NCBI RefSeq assembly: GCF_050908995.1
Contig: NC_135120.1
Coordinates: forward strand, 3,299,433 to 3,363,432
From: Andrena cerasifolii
Lineage: Eukaryota; Arthropoda; Insecta; Hymenoptera; Andrenidae
Length of the DNA: 64,000 bases
Direction of reading: 5' to 3'
Below are positions 35,355 to 46,703 of the stretch, piece by piece. Position 1 is the first letter of the stretch. Each line of letters opens with the position of its first letter. The notes below the pieces were generated by a model that searched no databases, was not told the DNA's origin, and saw only the letters and a list, made by a program, of their open reading frames with translations. Made by a program: the position numbers and the translations under genes.

Positions 35355-35906
35355 ATTTTTTATGGAGTACCGTCTATTCCGTCAAAGTCACTGAAGCTAC
35401 TGAGCGATTGATGGAATAGCGTCCAAGAGCTCGGCTTAAATAGAGGTGCAATTGCCTCCCCCACCACAGCATTTTATTTTAAAGCTACCAATTCTTCCAT
35501 AATGTTTTCCAATCTTAACATCGCAGCATATCGCGCGATTGTATGTAATTTGAGCCCCACCTTCAAGGATAAAAGTCTCGACACGTGTTGAATGTAATAT
35601 AATATCTGTGAAAGCGCCAAATCTTAGAATTATGCGGCGTCAGCAGAAACTGTGTCGGATGATTTTGCGCGCTAATTCGTCATACGCGCGAATCATAGAA
35701 AGAATTATGCTATATCGGCAGAAACTGCACAGAACCATGCTGGGACGGATCGTCGTTTTTGCATGCAATGCATTCGAGGGTACGCCAAAAGAGTTAGGCA
35801 GAGATACCAAACCATGGTATCAGTCTTAAAAAGCGCACTCTAAACTGTACAAAGTCTCAAATCGTTGCAACGTGTTGCGAGGAACAGACATATTCCATTT
35901 ACAACC
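35355..35906. promoter_or_regulatory. Divergent promoter region between the unknown gene and polB
   Basis: On the minus strand, CTATTTAAG at about 35440 is followed by TCAGTAGC and TTCAGTGAC initiator-like motifs before ATG 35354. On the plus strand, AAGGATAAAAGTC near 35568 is a possible TATA box for polB. A ~35-bp block (AGAATTATG...CGGCAGAAACTG type) occurs twice at about 35625 and 35700, and a related copy is at 34380. Confidence 0.45.
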
Positions 35907-38900
35907 ATGGGAGAATTCGCGCAAGTAGAACGTCAATTGTTGGATCAATCTGCGCGATTGATTTCACAGGAAGAATACCTCGCGTGGGAAGAACGGTGCA
36001 ACGAGTGTATCGAATCGTTGGAAGAACACAGCCGAGTGAAACGCCCGCGATTATCGATCGGTGTTCAGCAATCGCTGGTTGCTCGAATCGCGCAGCTCGA
36101 AGGACTAAAATATTCGTTGCGCGGACGTTTCGTGCATGAAGGTGCCGGACATTCGAGCACAGGACTTTTGTGGCGCGAAATAGGCACTGCGTTCGATACC
36201 CGCGTATTAACTGGTGCATTGTTAAATTCGAATTATATCGAGCCGCGCAACTTCCTCCAGGATGCGGAGACCATTGTGCTGGAGCATGTACGAGGCGCCT
36301 TGAGGAAACATCAGAACCTCAAAGTGAACACTGTGTTCAACGGCGAATTTGTGGCGGGGGACAAGCATGCTTGTAAAAACATCAATACCCGAAACTGCGA
36401 ACTCTTCGGTACATCCGATCTGCAGGAGTGGTACCAGCGATGCGTCATCGACCCCACCTTGGCATCGTTGGAAGAGTTCCAGGAACGCGACAGCGGATGG
36501 GCACTATTACAAATCCTCAATTTGATTGTCAACGTGAATAAGTATAATCCGCTGCGTGCCGGGTGTCACCACAAGTTGCCGCGGGAAATATTGATGAAGA
36601 AAGCGACAATTAGCGTGCGATCCGAGGATAACGCCTGCTTCGCGTGGGCAGTGGTCGCAGCTCTCCATCCCGCCGAAAGAAACCCTCATCGGCCAAGTTC
36701 ATATCCACATTATACAGGGTGTCCCACTAAGGAATGGACAGCGCGATATCTCTTAAAGTATTGTCGATAAAAATATAAAAAAAATAGGGAATTGCATGGT
36801 TCGAGGGGGCCCATTTATTAGCGCAAACAAATTTTGTTTTCGATTATTATTTTAAAAGATACGATGGTCAAGTTCGGTTTTTCAAATGGAACTATTTTTT
36901 TTGAAGACCTGAGTTCATAGTGCGTTCCAAGACAAATTCAATAAGCTTTAATGTATACACTTTATTTCCACTGGTTTTTAAGATATTGCGCTTGCAAATT
37001 TACTGATTTTCACTGCAAGAACCCCTCTGGAATGGCAAAAACCGGGGGCGGTCTTACTGGCCCCACGGGTGGCACTGCCTGTTGAAATGGATACTTACCT
37101 GCCAAAGGTCTACGCCAGAAATGGCAAGCCCAAAGGCTGGACAATTCTTTTCCATCAGAAATGCTACTTAGGTAGGTACATCTGCGGTATCGAGAAGCGC
37201 ATCGTTACTTTTATTTCGCACTTGCTTCTACGCTCGGATGGCCGGTTCTTTTGGGAGGGATGCAAGTTGGATTGGTTCTGATACAATCTGCTCCCTATGG
37301 TTGAAATTTAGTCTAGCAACTTTCACTCCTCCTAACCTAACCAATCCAACTTGCATCCCTCCCAAAACAACCGGCCATCCGAGCGTAGAAGCAAGTGCGA
37401 AATAAAAGTAACGATGCGCTTCTCGATACCGCAGATGTACCTACCTAAGTAGCATTTCTGACGGAAAAGAATTGTCCAGCCTTTGGGCCTGCCATTTCTG
37501 GCGTAGACCTTTGGCAGGTAAGTATCCATTTCAACAGGCAGTGCCACCCGTGGCGCCAGTAAGACCGCCCCCGGTTTTTGCCATTCCAGAGGGGTTTCTT
37601 GCAGTGAAAATCAGTAAATTTGCAAGCGCAATATCTTAAAAACCAGTGGAAATAAAGTGTATACATTAAAGCTTATTGAATTTGTCTTGGAACGCACTAT
37701 CAACTCAGGTCTTCAAAAAAAAATAGTTCCATTTGAAAAACCAAACTTGACCATCGTATCTTTTAAAATAATAATCGAAAACAAAATTCGTTCGCGCTAA
37801 TAAATGGGCCCCCTCGAACCATGCAATTCCCTATTTTTTTATATTTTTATCGACAATACTTTAAGAGATATCGCGCTGTCCACTCCTTAGTGGGACACCC
37901 TGTATGCATTGCTCGTACGATGCATCGTTATCAGCATATCGATATCATCGCGATGTGGATTGCGTTTCTTGGTTCGTGAAAGAGCTGAAAAATTTTGCGG
38001 ATTTTGCTAAACCCATCCTAGCCAATAATGTTCCCATGGAAAAGTTGTCGAAAGACTAGTGGAGGGCATTTCACAGCGAGAAGCATTGCCACATTTGTGA
38101 AAAGCCATTCGAGGCTGATGATAAACGAGTGCGTGATCATTGCCATCTATCCGGACGGTTTAGAGGCCCCGCACATTCGAAGTGCAATTTAAATTATAAA
38201 AACGCGTTTTACATCCCAATAGATTTCCATAATTTATCCGGCTATGATTCGCATTTTATTATCGAGGAAATAGCTACCGCTTTCGAAGGCAGCGTTGACG
38301 TATTGCCCATAACTAAAGAAAAATGTATTTCATTCACGAAAAATGTCGAAGATACGGCTGAAGAATCAGACTCGCGAAATTGTATTAAATTGCGATTCAT
38401 CGATTCGTACAAATTTCTAAATACCAGTCTCGACAAATTAGCATCTTTTCTTAGCGCAGATAAATTAAAAATTTTAAGATCCCAATTTGAAACAATATCC
38501 ATCGAAGATTTCAATTTATTGACGCGAAAGGGTGTATTTCCGTACGAATACCTTGATTACGCGAACAAGCTGCAGGATCCATGCTTACCACCGCATGAAT
38601 CATTCTACAGTTCGTTAACAGGTGAGACTATATCCGAGAGCGATTACGCGCACGCCGCGACTGTCTGGCAGCGTTTCGGGATTAGAACCTTGGGCGAATA
38701 CAGCGATTTGTATTTGAAAACAGAAAGTTTTTTCGCGAAAGTTGTATCAAGAGTTACGGATTAGATTCCGCGCATTATTATACTTTACCTGGCTTTACAT
38801 GGGATGCCATGCTAAAAAATATCAAAATTACGTTCGCTTTGCTCACAGACGTTGATATGGTCATGTTTATCGAACGCGGTATACGTGGCGGTTTAAGCCA

Positions 38901-40201
38901 ATGTTCCGGAAGATACGCACAAGCCAATAACAAGTACATGCCATCTTACGACGCATCGGAACGGTCATCGTACTTGATGTACTTTGACGTGAACAATTTG
39001 TACGGATGGGCAATGTGCCAGCCCTTACCATACGCCAAATTTCAATGGGTCGAAGATGTCGCAAATTTTGACGTGTCTTCGATCGCTGTCGATTCGCCCA
39101 CGGGATACATTCTCGAGATAGATCTGGAATATCCGCAACGTCTGCACGACGCTCACGCCGATCTACCGTTCTGCCCAACGCGTGCCAAACCACCTGGCAG
39201 CAGACAGGACAAGCTACTCGCAACATTATACGATAAGCAGCGTTACGTTATCCATTACCGCAACCTGCAGCAGTACACGCATCACGGTCTTCGTATTACA
39301 AAGATACACCGCGTGCTTCAATTCGCTCAATCTCCCTGGCTCCGCGATTACATCGAACTCAATACACGGTTTAGAACAAGCGCGACAAACGATTTTGAAA
39401 AAAATTTGTACAAATTGATGAACAACGCGGTATTTGGCAAAACTATGGAAAATGTGCGAAATCACGTATATGTAAAACTTTTAACACACTGGGATGGGCG
39501 ATATGGTGCGGAGCAATGATTGCGAAACCGAATTTCCACAGCAGAAGTGTTTTTTTTCGGAAAATTTAATAGCTGTTGAATTGCGAAAACTCGAGGTGAA
39601 ATTCAACAAACCGACATACGTGGGTATGTGCATTCTAGACATATAAAAAATTTGTTTGTACGAATTTCATCACGAGTACATGTCTGCACTGCATGGTCAA
39701 AAATGTAAAATACTATATACAGACACTGATAGCCTCATCTATCACATTCAATGCGATGATATCTACGAGACCATGAAACACAATATCGATAGATTTGATA
39801 CAAGCGATTATCCTATCGGCAATACATATGATATGCCGCGCTTAAATAAGAAGGTTCCGGGGCTGATGAAGGACGAAAATAATGGGATGATAATGACTGA
39901 ATTCGTAGGTCTTAGAGCGAAAATATATGCACTCCGCGTAGATGGCAAAAAAGATACGAAAAAGGCAAAAGGCGTCAAGACAAACGTCATAGCCAGACCG
40001 ATAACTTTCTACGACTACGCGCAGTGTTTGCAAAAGGAGATCGAAATGGTTCGCAGGCAATCATGCATACATTCGAAATTGCACAAAGTGTAAATCATTT
40101 CAGAATCCAAAATCGCTCTAAGTCCATACGACGACAAGCGGTATATCGTACCCGATTCAACTGACACGCTGCCCTGGGGACATTATAGAATACCATTGTA
40201 A
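35907..40201 (+). pseudogene. Protein-primed DNA polymerase B of Polinton, broken
   Basis: Family-B polymerase, the Polinton replicase. The N-terminal part (from ATG 35907) has NLIVNVNKYNPLRAGCHH and NACFAWAVVAALHP. It is interrupted at 36715 by a foldback element. The part after 37905 restarts with HCHICEKPF...RDHCHLSGRFRGPAH (zinc/HNH-like insert), then FHNLSGYDSHFIIEE (exonuclease) and later motif A in YFDVNNLYGWAM, motif B in NLYKLMNNAVFGKT and motif C in LYTDTDSLIYH. The end is DTLPWGHYRIPL with TAA at 40199-40201. Breaks: TAG 38057, a frame change with missing residues near 38735-38765, a frame change near 39519, TAA 39644 and TAA 40091. Sequence between the foldback flanks seems shortened, so part of the exonuclease region is probably deleted. 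Polymerase residues themselves are present. Confidence 0.9.
36715..37902. mobile_element. Palindromic foldback element in polB, TA-flanked
   Basis: Two ~570-bp arms in inverted orientation (36715-37290 and 37320-37902), ends CAGGGTGTCCCACTAAGGA, flanked by TA on both sides (36713-36714 and 37903-37904). The TA duplication fits a Tc1/mariner-type non-autonomous element. The arms differ at only a few positions. The short open frame (MALPVEMDTYLPKVY...) present in each arm also exists in the partial copy at 26712-26897, but it varies freely and is probably not a gene. Confidence 0.85.
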
Positions 40202-40227
40202 AATAAAAATTATTGTATTTATTAACT

Positions 40228-40836
40228 TGTTTGGGATTGGCCACAGCGATGCAGCCAATCGGGCACGTGCACGCTGCCGCGAAGCGCGCGACTTTTAAAC
40301 GCGCTATTTGATACCGGGTCCGCGGCTGGGGCGATCGCGGCGATAGCCTGGTCGGGCCATCTCGGGGCCGACAATTATACTAATTAGCTATTATCTCCCT
40401 CTACTAATTAGCAGCATCGCGCGACACACACGTGTACTTCTCTGATTGGCCATGCATCATCGGCACCCGAATCGGTGGCTCGGCCCGCTCAGTTTCCGCG
40501 ATCGCTCTCTTGCTTGTGAACCGCGTACCGGTAAACACCGCTGTTTCTCCTAACGCAAAACAAAAGAGCTATCGGTGCTCCGATAATACAAAACAAGTAT
40601 ATCTATATACTTCGCTTCGGCCTCGCGCAATCGCGTATACAATTTTTAGTAAATTAAGTGCTCTACTGTTAACAGTAATATTCCGTTCAATTAGTTATTA
40701 AGCACCCTCGTTTATTGTGGCGACATTACAATAACATTAATAGCGCTCTCTTAAATCTATACGTTCCGCCGCGTGAACACAAACTTGCTCACGCGTTAAA
40801 AACAAGTGCGTGGTGCCCCTCGTTCTTGTGCGAACA
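40228..40836 (+). repeat. BEL/Pao 5' LTR
   Basis: TG..CA ends; same length as the 3' LTR at 45917-46525. Differences include GCACGCTGCC against GCACACTGCC and CTCAGTTTCC against CTCTGTTTCC. Confidence 0.95.
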
Positions 40837-40841
40837 TAAGT

Positions 40842-40858
40842 TGGTCCTTCGAGCCGGA
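40842..40858 (+). other. Primer-binding site, probably tRNA-Tyr
   Basis: TGGTCCTTCGAGCCGGA lies five bases after the 5' LTR. It is complementary to a tRNA 3' end reading TCCGGCTCGAAGGACCA, which fits eukaryotic tRNA-Tyr. The primer identity is from knowledge of tRNA ends and was not checked by search. Confidence 0.75.
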
Positions 40859-40924
40859 TACTCCGGCGATTTCGAGTGCTGTGTGGTGACCGCGTGGTGC
40901 GAGAGCTCGTTACGTGCCGCCATT

Positions 40925-42036
40925 ATGAAGGACGCGATCGCGGATCAGGTCAAGCTGTATCATCGGCTCTCGCGTGTGTACGATAATCTGAAAAAGAGAG
41001 GTGTCGCTAAAATGACTGAAGGTTCGGTGCAAGCTAGACTGGAAATGCTAACTTCACTCTGGGAACAATTCTCGAAGCAACATGGGGCTATAGAGAAGCA
41101 ATGCACTGAGGAGTGGGCAAGGCATGATTATTTTACCAAGGATTGCTTCGATCTTGCCGAATTAACCGGAAGCTGGAGCCCGCCAGCATGGCCTCGACTT
41201 CCGGCGGTGCTCCTACCGCGGAGACACGATCACGTGCCACTCTGCCCCGCATTTCGCTACCCAGCTTCGATGGACGCTACAGCCAATGGCAGGCGTTCCA
41301 CGATTCCTTCGTCTCGCTGGTGATCAAGGATCCCACGTTAATGGATGTGGATCGACTACATTATTTAAAGGGCTGTGTAAAAGGTGATGCGAGTACCGCG
41401 ATACGTAATCATTCCACGACGGACGACAACTTACAATCAGCCTGGGACGCTTTAAAGGAACGATTCCAAAATAAACGCCTCTTGGTGAGTGCACAGCTTA
41501 CCATTTTAAATGAATTACCCACGGTGAAATGTGAATCGTCGGCGGAGTTGAAACGATTGTTCTACGGAACATGGGACGTGGTTGGCGCTCTAGCCGCAAT
41601 GAACCGTCCCGTGACTACCACCGACTGGCTGGTCAAAATGACTGTCGACCGACTGGACGAGCAATCGTGCCGCGAGTGGGAGGCGTCTCTCGGCCTATGC
41701 ACAGATCCACCCTCCTTAGATGCTCTAAGGGTGTTCATCGAAACGCGTATTCATACGGTTGAGGCACTGGAGAATCAACGCAAACGTGATCCTCCTGCCG
41801 AAGACAAACAAACAGCTCCCAAGGGGACCGCTACCAAAGGCGTCGCTGCCAAAGGCGCCGCTGTGCATCAAGTCGGCACGACGCCATCGAACTCGAAGGA
41901 TTGCGGACTCTGTAAGGGATCACATTACTTACTCTTCTGTCCCAAGTTCAAGGTACAGGACGCTGCAACGAAGAAGGCCACGGTTGCGAAATTGCAGCGC
42001 TGCTTAAACTGCCTAGGCAGTGTGAAGTGTCCTTAA
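40925..42036 (+). pseudogene. BEL/Pao gag, frameshifted and truncated
   Basis: Starts at ATG 40925 (MKDAIADQVKLYHRLSRVYD), with a coiled-coil-like first part up to KDCFDLAE. A frame change near 41150-41195 leads into the frame ending at 42036 with RISLPSFDGRYSQWQAFHDS, DALKERFQNKRLL and ESSAELKRLFYGT, typical of Pao gag (DUF1759 type). A first knuckle-like CGLCKGSHYLLFCPKF is followed by QRCLNCLG, after which the sequence jumps. The second zinc knuckle is missing. Confidence 0.85.
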
Positions 42037-45015
42037 TCTCGGAGCAGCTCGTAAAACGACTTGGGTTGAAGAGGCAGCGCGCTCGCATACCTTTGCTTTT
42101 CGCCGGCGGTGCTCCGTCGCAATGCACGCACAAACCACCCGTCGTGCTCGACGGGACGATCTGGCCTCATCTTCAGGGCCTGCAGTGGGCGGAACCACGT
42201 CTCGCGAACCAAGATCCCATCGATCTGCTACTCGGTGCTGACGTCTACAACGACTTCATGTTGGAAGGCGTTCGCAAGGGCAAGCCAGGCACTCCACTGG
42301 CTCAGGAAACTACTTTTGGCTGGATTCTTACCGGCGGTCTTCGGAATGGTTGTGCTCGCAGCCGCAAGAGCGTGTCAACGGTCCAGTGCTGCTCGATCAA
42401 CCAAGAACTACCTGGCCTGTTGGAGAAATTCTGGGAGCAGGAAGAAGTCCAGATAACACCCACTCTCTCACCCGGTGACCAAGAGGCGAAGGATCACTTT
42501 CAGGCCACTCATCGACGCACGTCCGAAGGTCGTTTTGTGGTGAGACTTCCATTTAAAGTTACTTCAGAGCTGGGACCCTCGAGGCCCGCGGCACTTCGCA
42601 CATTGAATTCTACGCAGCAGCGTTTTCGTAAGAATCCTGAATATGAACGAGCCTATCAAGACTTTCTACAAGAGTACGAGGATCTCGGTCATATGGTGGC
42701 GGCGCGTGCCCCCCCTAAGGGCCGACACTTTTATTTACCACACCATGGTGTCCTAAAGGCTACGAGTACCACTACGAAGCTGCGCGTAGTGTTCAATGGC
42801 TCGATGACCACTACCAATGGAAGGTCTCTTAATGACGTCCTGCACACGGGTCCCAACTTGTTACCAACCTTAGCCGACTTGTTGCTAAGGTGGCGTCGTC
42901 ATCCCATCGTCTTTGTCGCTGACGTCGAAAAGATGTATCGACAAATCATTATACATCCAGACGACCGGGACTATCAGCGGATCCTCTGGCGAAAGGGGAA
43001 GGAATTAAAGTTGAGGGAGTATAAACTTTGCACTGTCACCTACGGATTAGGCTGTGCACCCTACCTGGCTCTACGATGCTTGCGGCAGTTGGCCGCGGAC
43101 GAGGCCGAGTCGTTTCCCTTGGCTTCTAAGACGATGTGCTCAGACGTTTACGTGGACGACATCCTAACGGGCGCAACTTCGGTGGAGGAGGCCTTGACTC
43201 TGAAAAAAGAATTATGTAGCTTTCGGCTACATAAGTGGGCGTCGAACTCGCCTGAGTTCATGAGGTCGGTCCACAATGACGTCGCCGCCCTTGCCCGGCA
43301 CCGGGATACGGACACCCAGCACAGCGTCTTAGGTATCCAGTGGCTTCCGGAGATTGATAATTTCCAGATCAGACTTCTGGAGGGTAGCACGAGTCCAACG
43401 ACAACGAAGCGGAGCGTCCTAAGCCAGGCGGCGCAAATCTTCGACCCACTGGGCTGGCATGCTCCTGTAACGGTATGGACAAAAATATTCATCCAGACAC
43501 TCTGGACGCTCACGACCGACTGGGACGAAGCCTTACCTGTGCAATCTGAGGACGCATGGCGCGAGTTTTTGAAGGCACTTCCAGCACTTCGTCAAATCCA
43601 GATTCCACGGTGCATGGGCTTGACCTCCACCAACTAATCGGTGGAAGTGCATGGCTTCTCTGACGCCTCGGAGCGAGCATACTCTGCGGTGGCGTATCTG
43701 CGTGTTCACGATTCATCAGGTGACATACAGATTCATCTTATTTCAGCCAAGACAAAGGTGGCTCCACTCAAGAAACTGTCGCTACCACGTCTCGAGCTGA
43801 GTGGCGCTCATCTACTTACACGGCTGGTGGCGCATCTTCTGTCGACTCTGGCTCTTAGGATCAACGGCGTGCATCTGTGGACTGACGCCCTGGTGGCCTT
43901 GGGTTGGATCCAGGCTCCGACCAGTCGGTGGCAAACCTATGTGGCTAACCGAGTAGCAGACATTCAACGCACGCTGCCCCAGGCACATTGGCATCATGTT
44001 TCAGGCCAAGATAACCCGGCCGACTGTGCTTCGAGAGGACTAACCCCGGCCGAACTCCCCGAGCACCCACTGTGGTGGTCGGGTCCATCTTGGCTGGCGA
44101 CGAGCGAAGGGCGACCCGTCACCTTCGAAGAGCCGATAGAAATGCCCCACTCTGAACGAAGGCAAATTCTCCACGTCCAACGCTCCCCAGGAGATGAGGT
44201 GAGCCTGTTTTTAAACCGATTTTCGAACTTCCGTCGACTGCTCCGAGTTACCGCCTGGTGCTGTCGATGGCTCCCGGCGTCCAAGGGGAAACGGGCAACT
44301 TACCTGACCGCCAGTGAGATACAAGCTGCCCGATCGAGGCTGGTGCGAGGTGTGCAATCTACTGCCTTCGCTTCGGAATTGGACGCTCTCCAAAGTCGCC
44401 AACCGCTGCTTAGACGAACTCGCCTGCTTCGATTGAATCCGTTCAAGGATCAGGAGGACAGCACCTTACGCGTTGGCGGGCGGCTGCATTATTCAAGGAT
44501 CACCTACAATCAACGACACCCTGTGATTCTTCCCGATGAATCACCACTGGCTGCGCTGTGGATCGCCGAGGCGCATCGGCGCTGTTTGCATGGGGGTGTG
44601 CAACTCACCCTTTCAACACTTCGCCAACATTGCTGGGTTCTTCGAGGTCGCCACCTGGTGAAATCCTGCATCCATCGGTGCTCCACTTGTGTTCGATGGA
44701 GAGGCAGTACCGCGGACCAGCTGATGGGAGTGTTACCTGCACCTCGATTAACCCCTTGTCGCCCGTTCCTGCGCGTGGGCGTAGATTATGCAGGGCCAAT
44801 TTTTATACGATCCAGTCGAGGGCGCGGCCAGCACGCTCGAAAAGGTTATATCGCTCTGTTTGTGTGTCTAGCTACCAAAGCCGTACATTTGGAGGTGGTG
44901 TCGGACGGGACCACGGAAGCCTTTTTAGCTGCTCTGAAACGACTGACCTCTCGCCGTGGCCTCTGCTCCCAGATCTACAGCGACTGCGGTACGGCATTCG
45001 TGGGTGCTGCGTGCC
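42027..45015 (+). pseudogene. BEL/Pao pol: protease remnant, RT, RNase H, integrase N-part
   Basis: The frame starts inside the protease at EVSLISEQLVKRLGL, so the catalytic Asp-Ser-Gly is absent because of the deletion at about 42020. Next comes the retropepsin tail (DPIDLLLGADVYND, GWILTGG), then RT with KLRVVFNGSMTT, FVADVEKMYRQI and the catalytic DVYVDDILTGA. An in-frame TAA (43635-43637) separates RT from RNase H (VHGFSDASERAYSAVAYLR, LWTDALVALGWIQ, DNPADCASRG). The integrase follows with a zinc part (HRRCLHGG, CIHRCSTC), first Asp in VDYAGPIF and second in YSDCGTAFVG. The frame breaks near 45010-45030. Confidence 0.9.
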
Positions 45016-45726
45016 CTACTACAAGCAGTCAGTTCCCAAAATAGGCAACTCCTGGACCGTCTGGCTTCTGAGGGTATCGAGTGGAAGTTTAACCCTCCTT
45101 CTGTACCTCATTTCGGCGGGATTTGGGAGGCCGCGGTGAAGTCCGTGAAGCACCACCTCCGGAGAGTGCTCGGCGAACATCGATTGACGTATGAGGAGCT
45201 GGCCACGCTCCTCGCTGAGATCGAAGCTTGTTTAAATTCTAGACCATTGGTACCGGTGTCAGATGATCCCGATGATCTCGCTGCGCTGACGCCAGGTCAT
45301 TTCTTGGTCGGTGAGGCAGTTAACGCGATACCCGAACCAAATCTGGAGGAGCTCCCAGACAATCGGCTTTCTCGGTGGCAGCTGGTTCAGAAAATGCAGC
45401 AGCACTTCTGGCGCTTGTGGTCGCGGGACTACCTGAACACGTTGCAGACGCGGGGTAAGTGGAGTCGCGTTCGGACGGTGATTCGGGAGGACGATCTGTG
45501 CTTAATCAAAAGCGAACTGCAGCCGCCGTCGCGTTGGCCTCTGGCTCGAGTCGTCAAAACTCATCCAGGTCCCGATGGTCTTACACGTGTTCTCACACTG
45601 AAAACGGAGACGTCGGAGTTCACTCGTCCGTTACACAAGCTTATCCTGTTACCATTTGCTGCCGCCGCGGAGGTCGATGCTGGGAGCTCTCAAGGTGACA
45701 GTGTCGATGGACGAAGACCGACATAA
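45015..45726 (+). pseudogene. BEL/Pao integrase C-terminal part
   Basis: In the frame ending at 45726: WKFNPPSVPHFGGIWEAAVK holds the third catalytic acid, followed by CLNSRPLVPVSDDPDDLAAL, TPGHFLVGEAVN, and the conserved Pao tail WSRDYLNTLQTRGKW. This continues pol after the frameshift near 45015. No env-like frame follows: about 190 bp separate its stop from the 3' LTR. Confidence 0.85.
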
Positions 45727-45916
45727 CCTGGTCACCTTCGTCAGTATAGTAGTTAGGGTTCGATCTGCGGCACTCTTCTTGCGGAATTAGCTTAATTTTA
45801 GTTTCTTCTCTCTTGTTTTAACTGTCTTCAATTTTAATCACGCTTTCATTTAATACCACTTCACTATACAGCGCCGAATTGTCTATTTCGTCAGAATATG
45901 ACGAGACGGGCGGGAA

Positions 45917-46525
45917 TGTTTGGGATTGGCCACAGCGATGCAGCCAATCGGGCACGTGCACACTGCCGCGAAGCGCGCGACTTTTAAACGCGCTATTTGA
46001 TACCGGGTCCGCGGCTGGAGCGATCGCGGCGATAGCCTGGTCGGGCCATCTCGGGGCCGACAATTATACTAATTAGCTATTATCTCCCTCTGCTAATTAG
46101 CAGCATCGCGCGACACACACGTGTACTTCTCTGATTGGCCATGCATCATCGGCACCCGAATCGGTGGCTCGGCCCGCTCTGTTTCCGCGATCGCTCTCTT
46201 GCTTGTGAACCGCGTACCGGTAAACACCGCTGTTTCTCCTAACGCGAAACAAAAGAGCTATCGGTGCTCCGATAATACGAAACAAGTATTTCTATATACT
46301 TCGCTTCGGCCTCGCGCAATCGCGTATACAATTTTTAGTAAATTAAGTGCTCTACTGTTAATAGTAATATTCCGTTCAATTAGTTATTAAGCACCCTCGT
46401 TTATTGTGGCGACATTACAATAACATTAATCGCGCTCTCTTAAATCTATACGTTCCGCCGCGTGAACACAAACTTGCTCACGCGTTAAAAACAAGTGCGT
46501 GGTGCCCCTCGTTCTTGTGCGAACA
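45917..46525 (+). repeat. BEL/Pao 3' LTR
   Basis: Second copy of the 609-bp LTR, followed directly by the target duplication AACT and then by the Polinton spacer. Confidence 0.95.
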
Positions 46526-46700
46526 AACTCGTTCTTATAAATAGCGGAATTATTGCATAAAAATAAAATTCTTTGCACATGTATAGAAATTATTATATTT
46601 ATTAACTCGTTCTTATAAAATAGTGGAATTATGTAAAATAAAATTGCTCACACATGTATATATATCATTGTATTTTATTGAATCATGTATTATTATTATT
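46526..46700. repeat. ~85-bp tandem repeat in the polB/integrase spacer
   Basis: AACTCGTTCTTATAAATAG...GCACATGTATA is repeated at 46526-46595 and 46606-46665, and the tail of a further unit (TTATTGTATTTATTAACT) lies left of the BEL insertion at 40210-40227. It is probably the convergent 3' UTR/terminator region between polB and the integrase gene. Confidence 0.6.
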
Positions 46701-46703
46701 ATT

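Larger units (their letters stand above)
40228..46525 (+). mobile_element. BEL/Pao LTR retrotransposon, complete ends, defective interior
   Basis: Both LTRs are 609 bp (40228-40836 and 45917-46525), start TGTTTGGGATTGGCC and end TTGTGCGAACA. I count about nine differences, so they are roughly 98.5% identical. AACT flanks both ends (40224-40227, 46526-46529). A purine tract GACGAGACGGGCGGGAA precedes the 3' LTR. The insertion lies in the short spacer between the polB stop and the integrase gene of the Polinton, splitting the block without destroying a gene. The interior has an internal deletion, a nonsense codon and frameshifts (see sub-entries), so the copy is inactive although its insertion appears young. 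Confidence 0.95.

Noticed and set aside
37069..37547. Short frame MALPVEMDTYLPKVY... found in three places
   Set aside because: It lies inside the arms of a foldback element; the third copy (26712-26897) changes freely and has no recognisable domain, so DNA-level repetition explains it.
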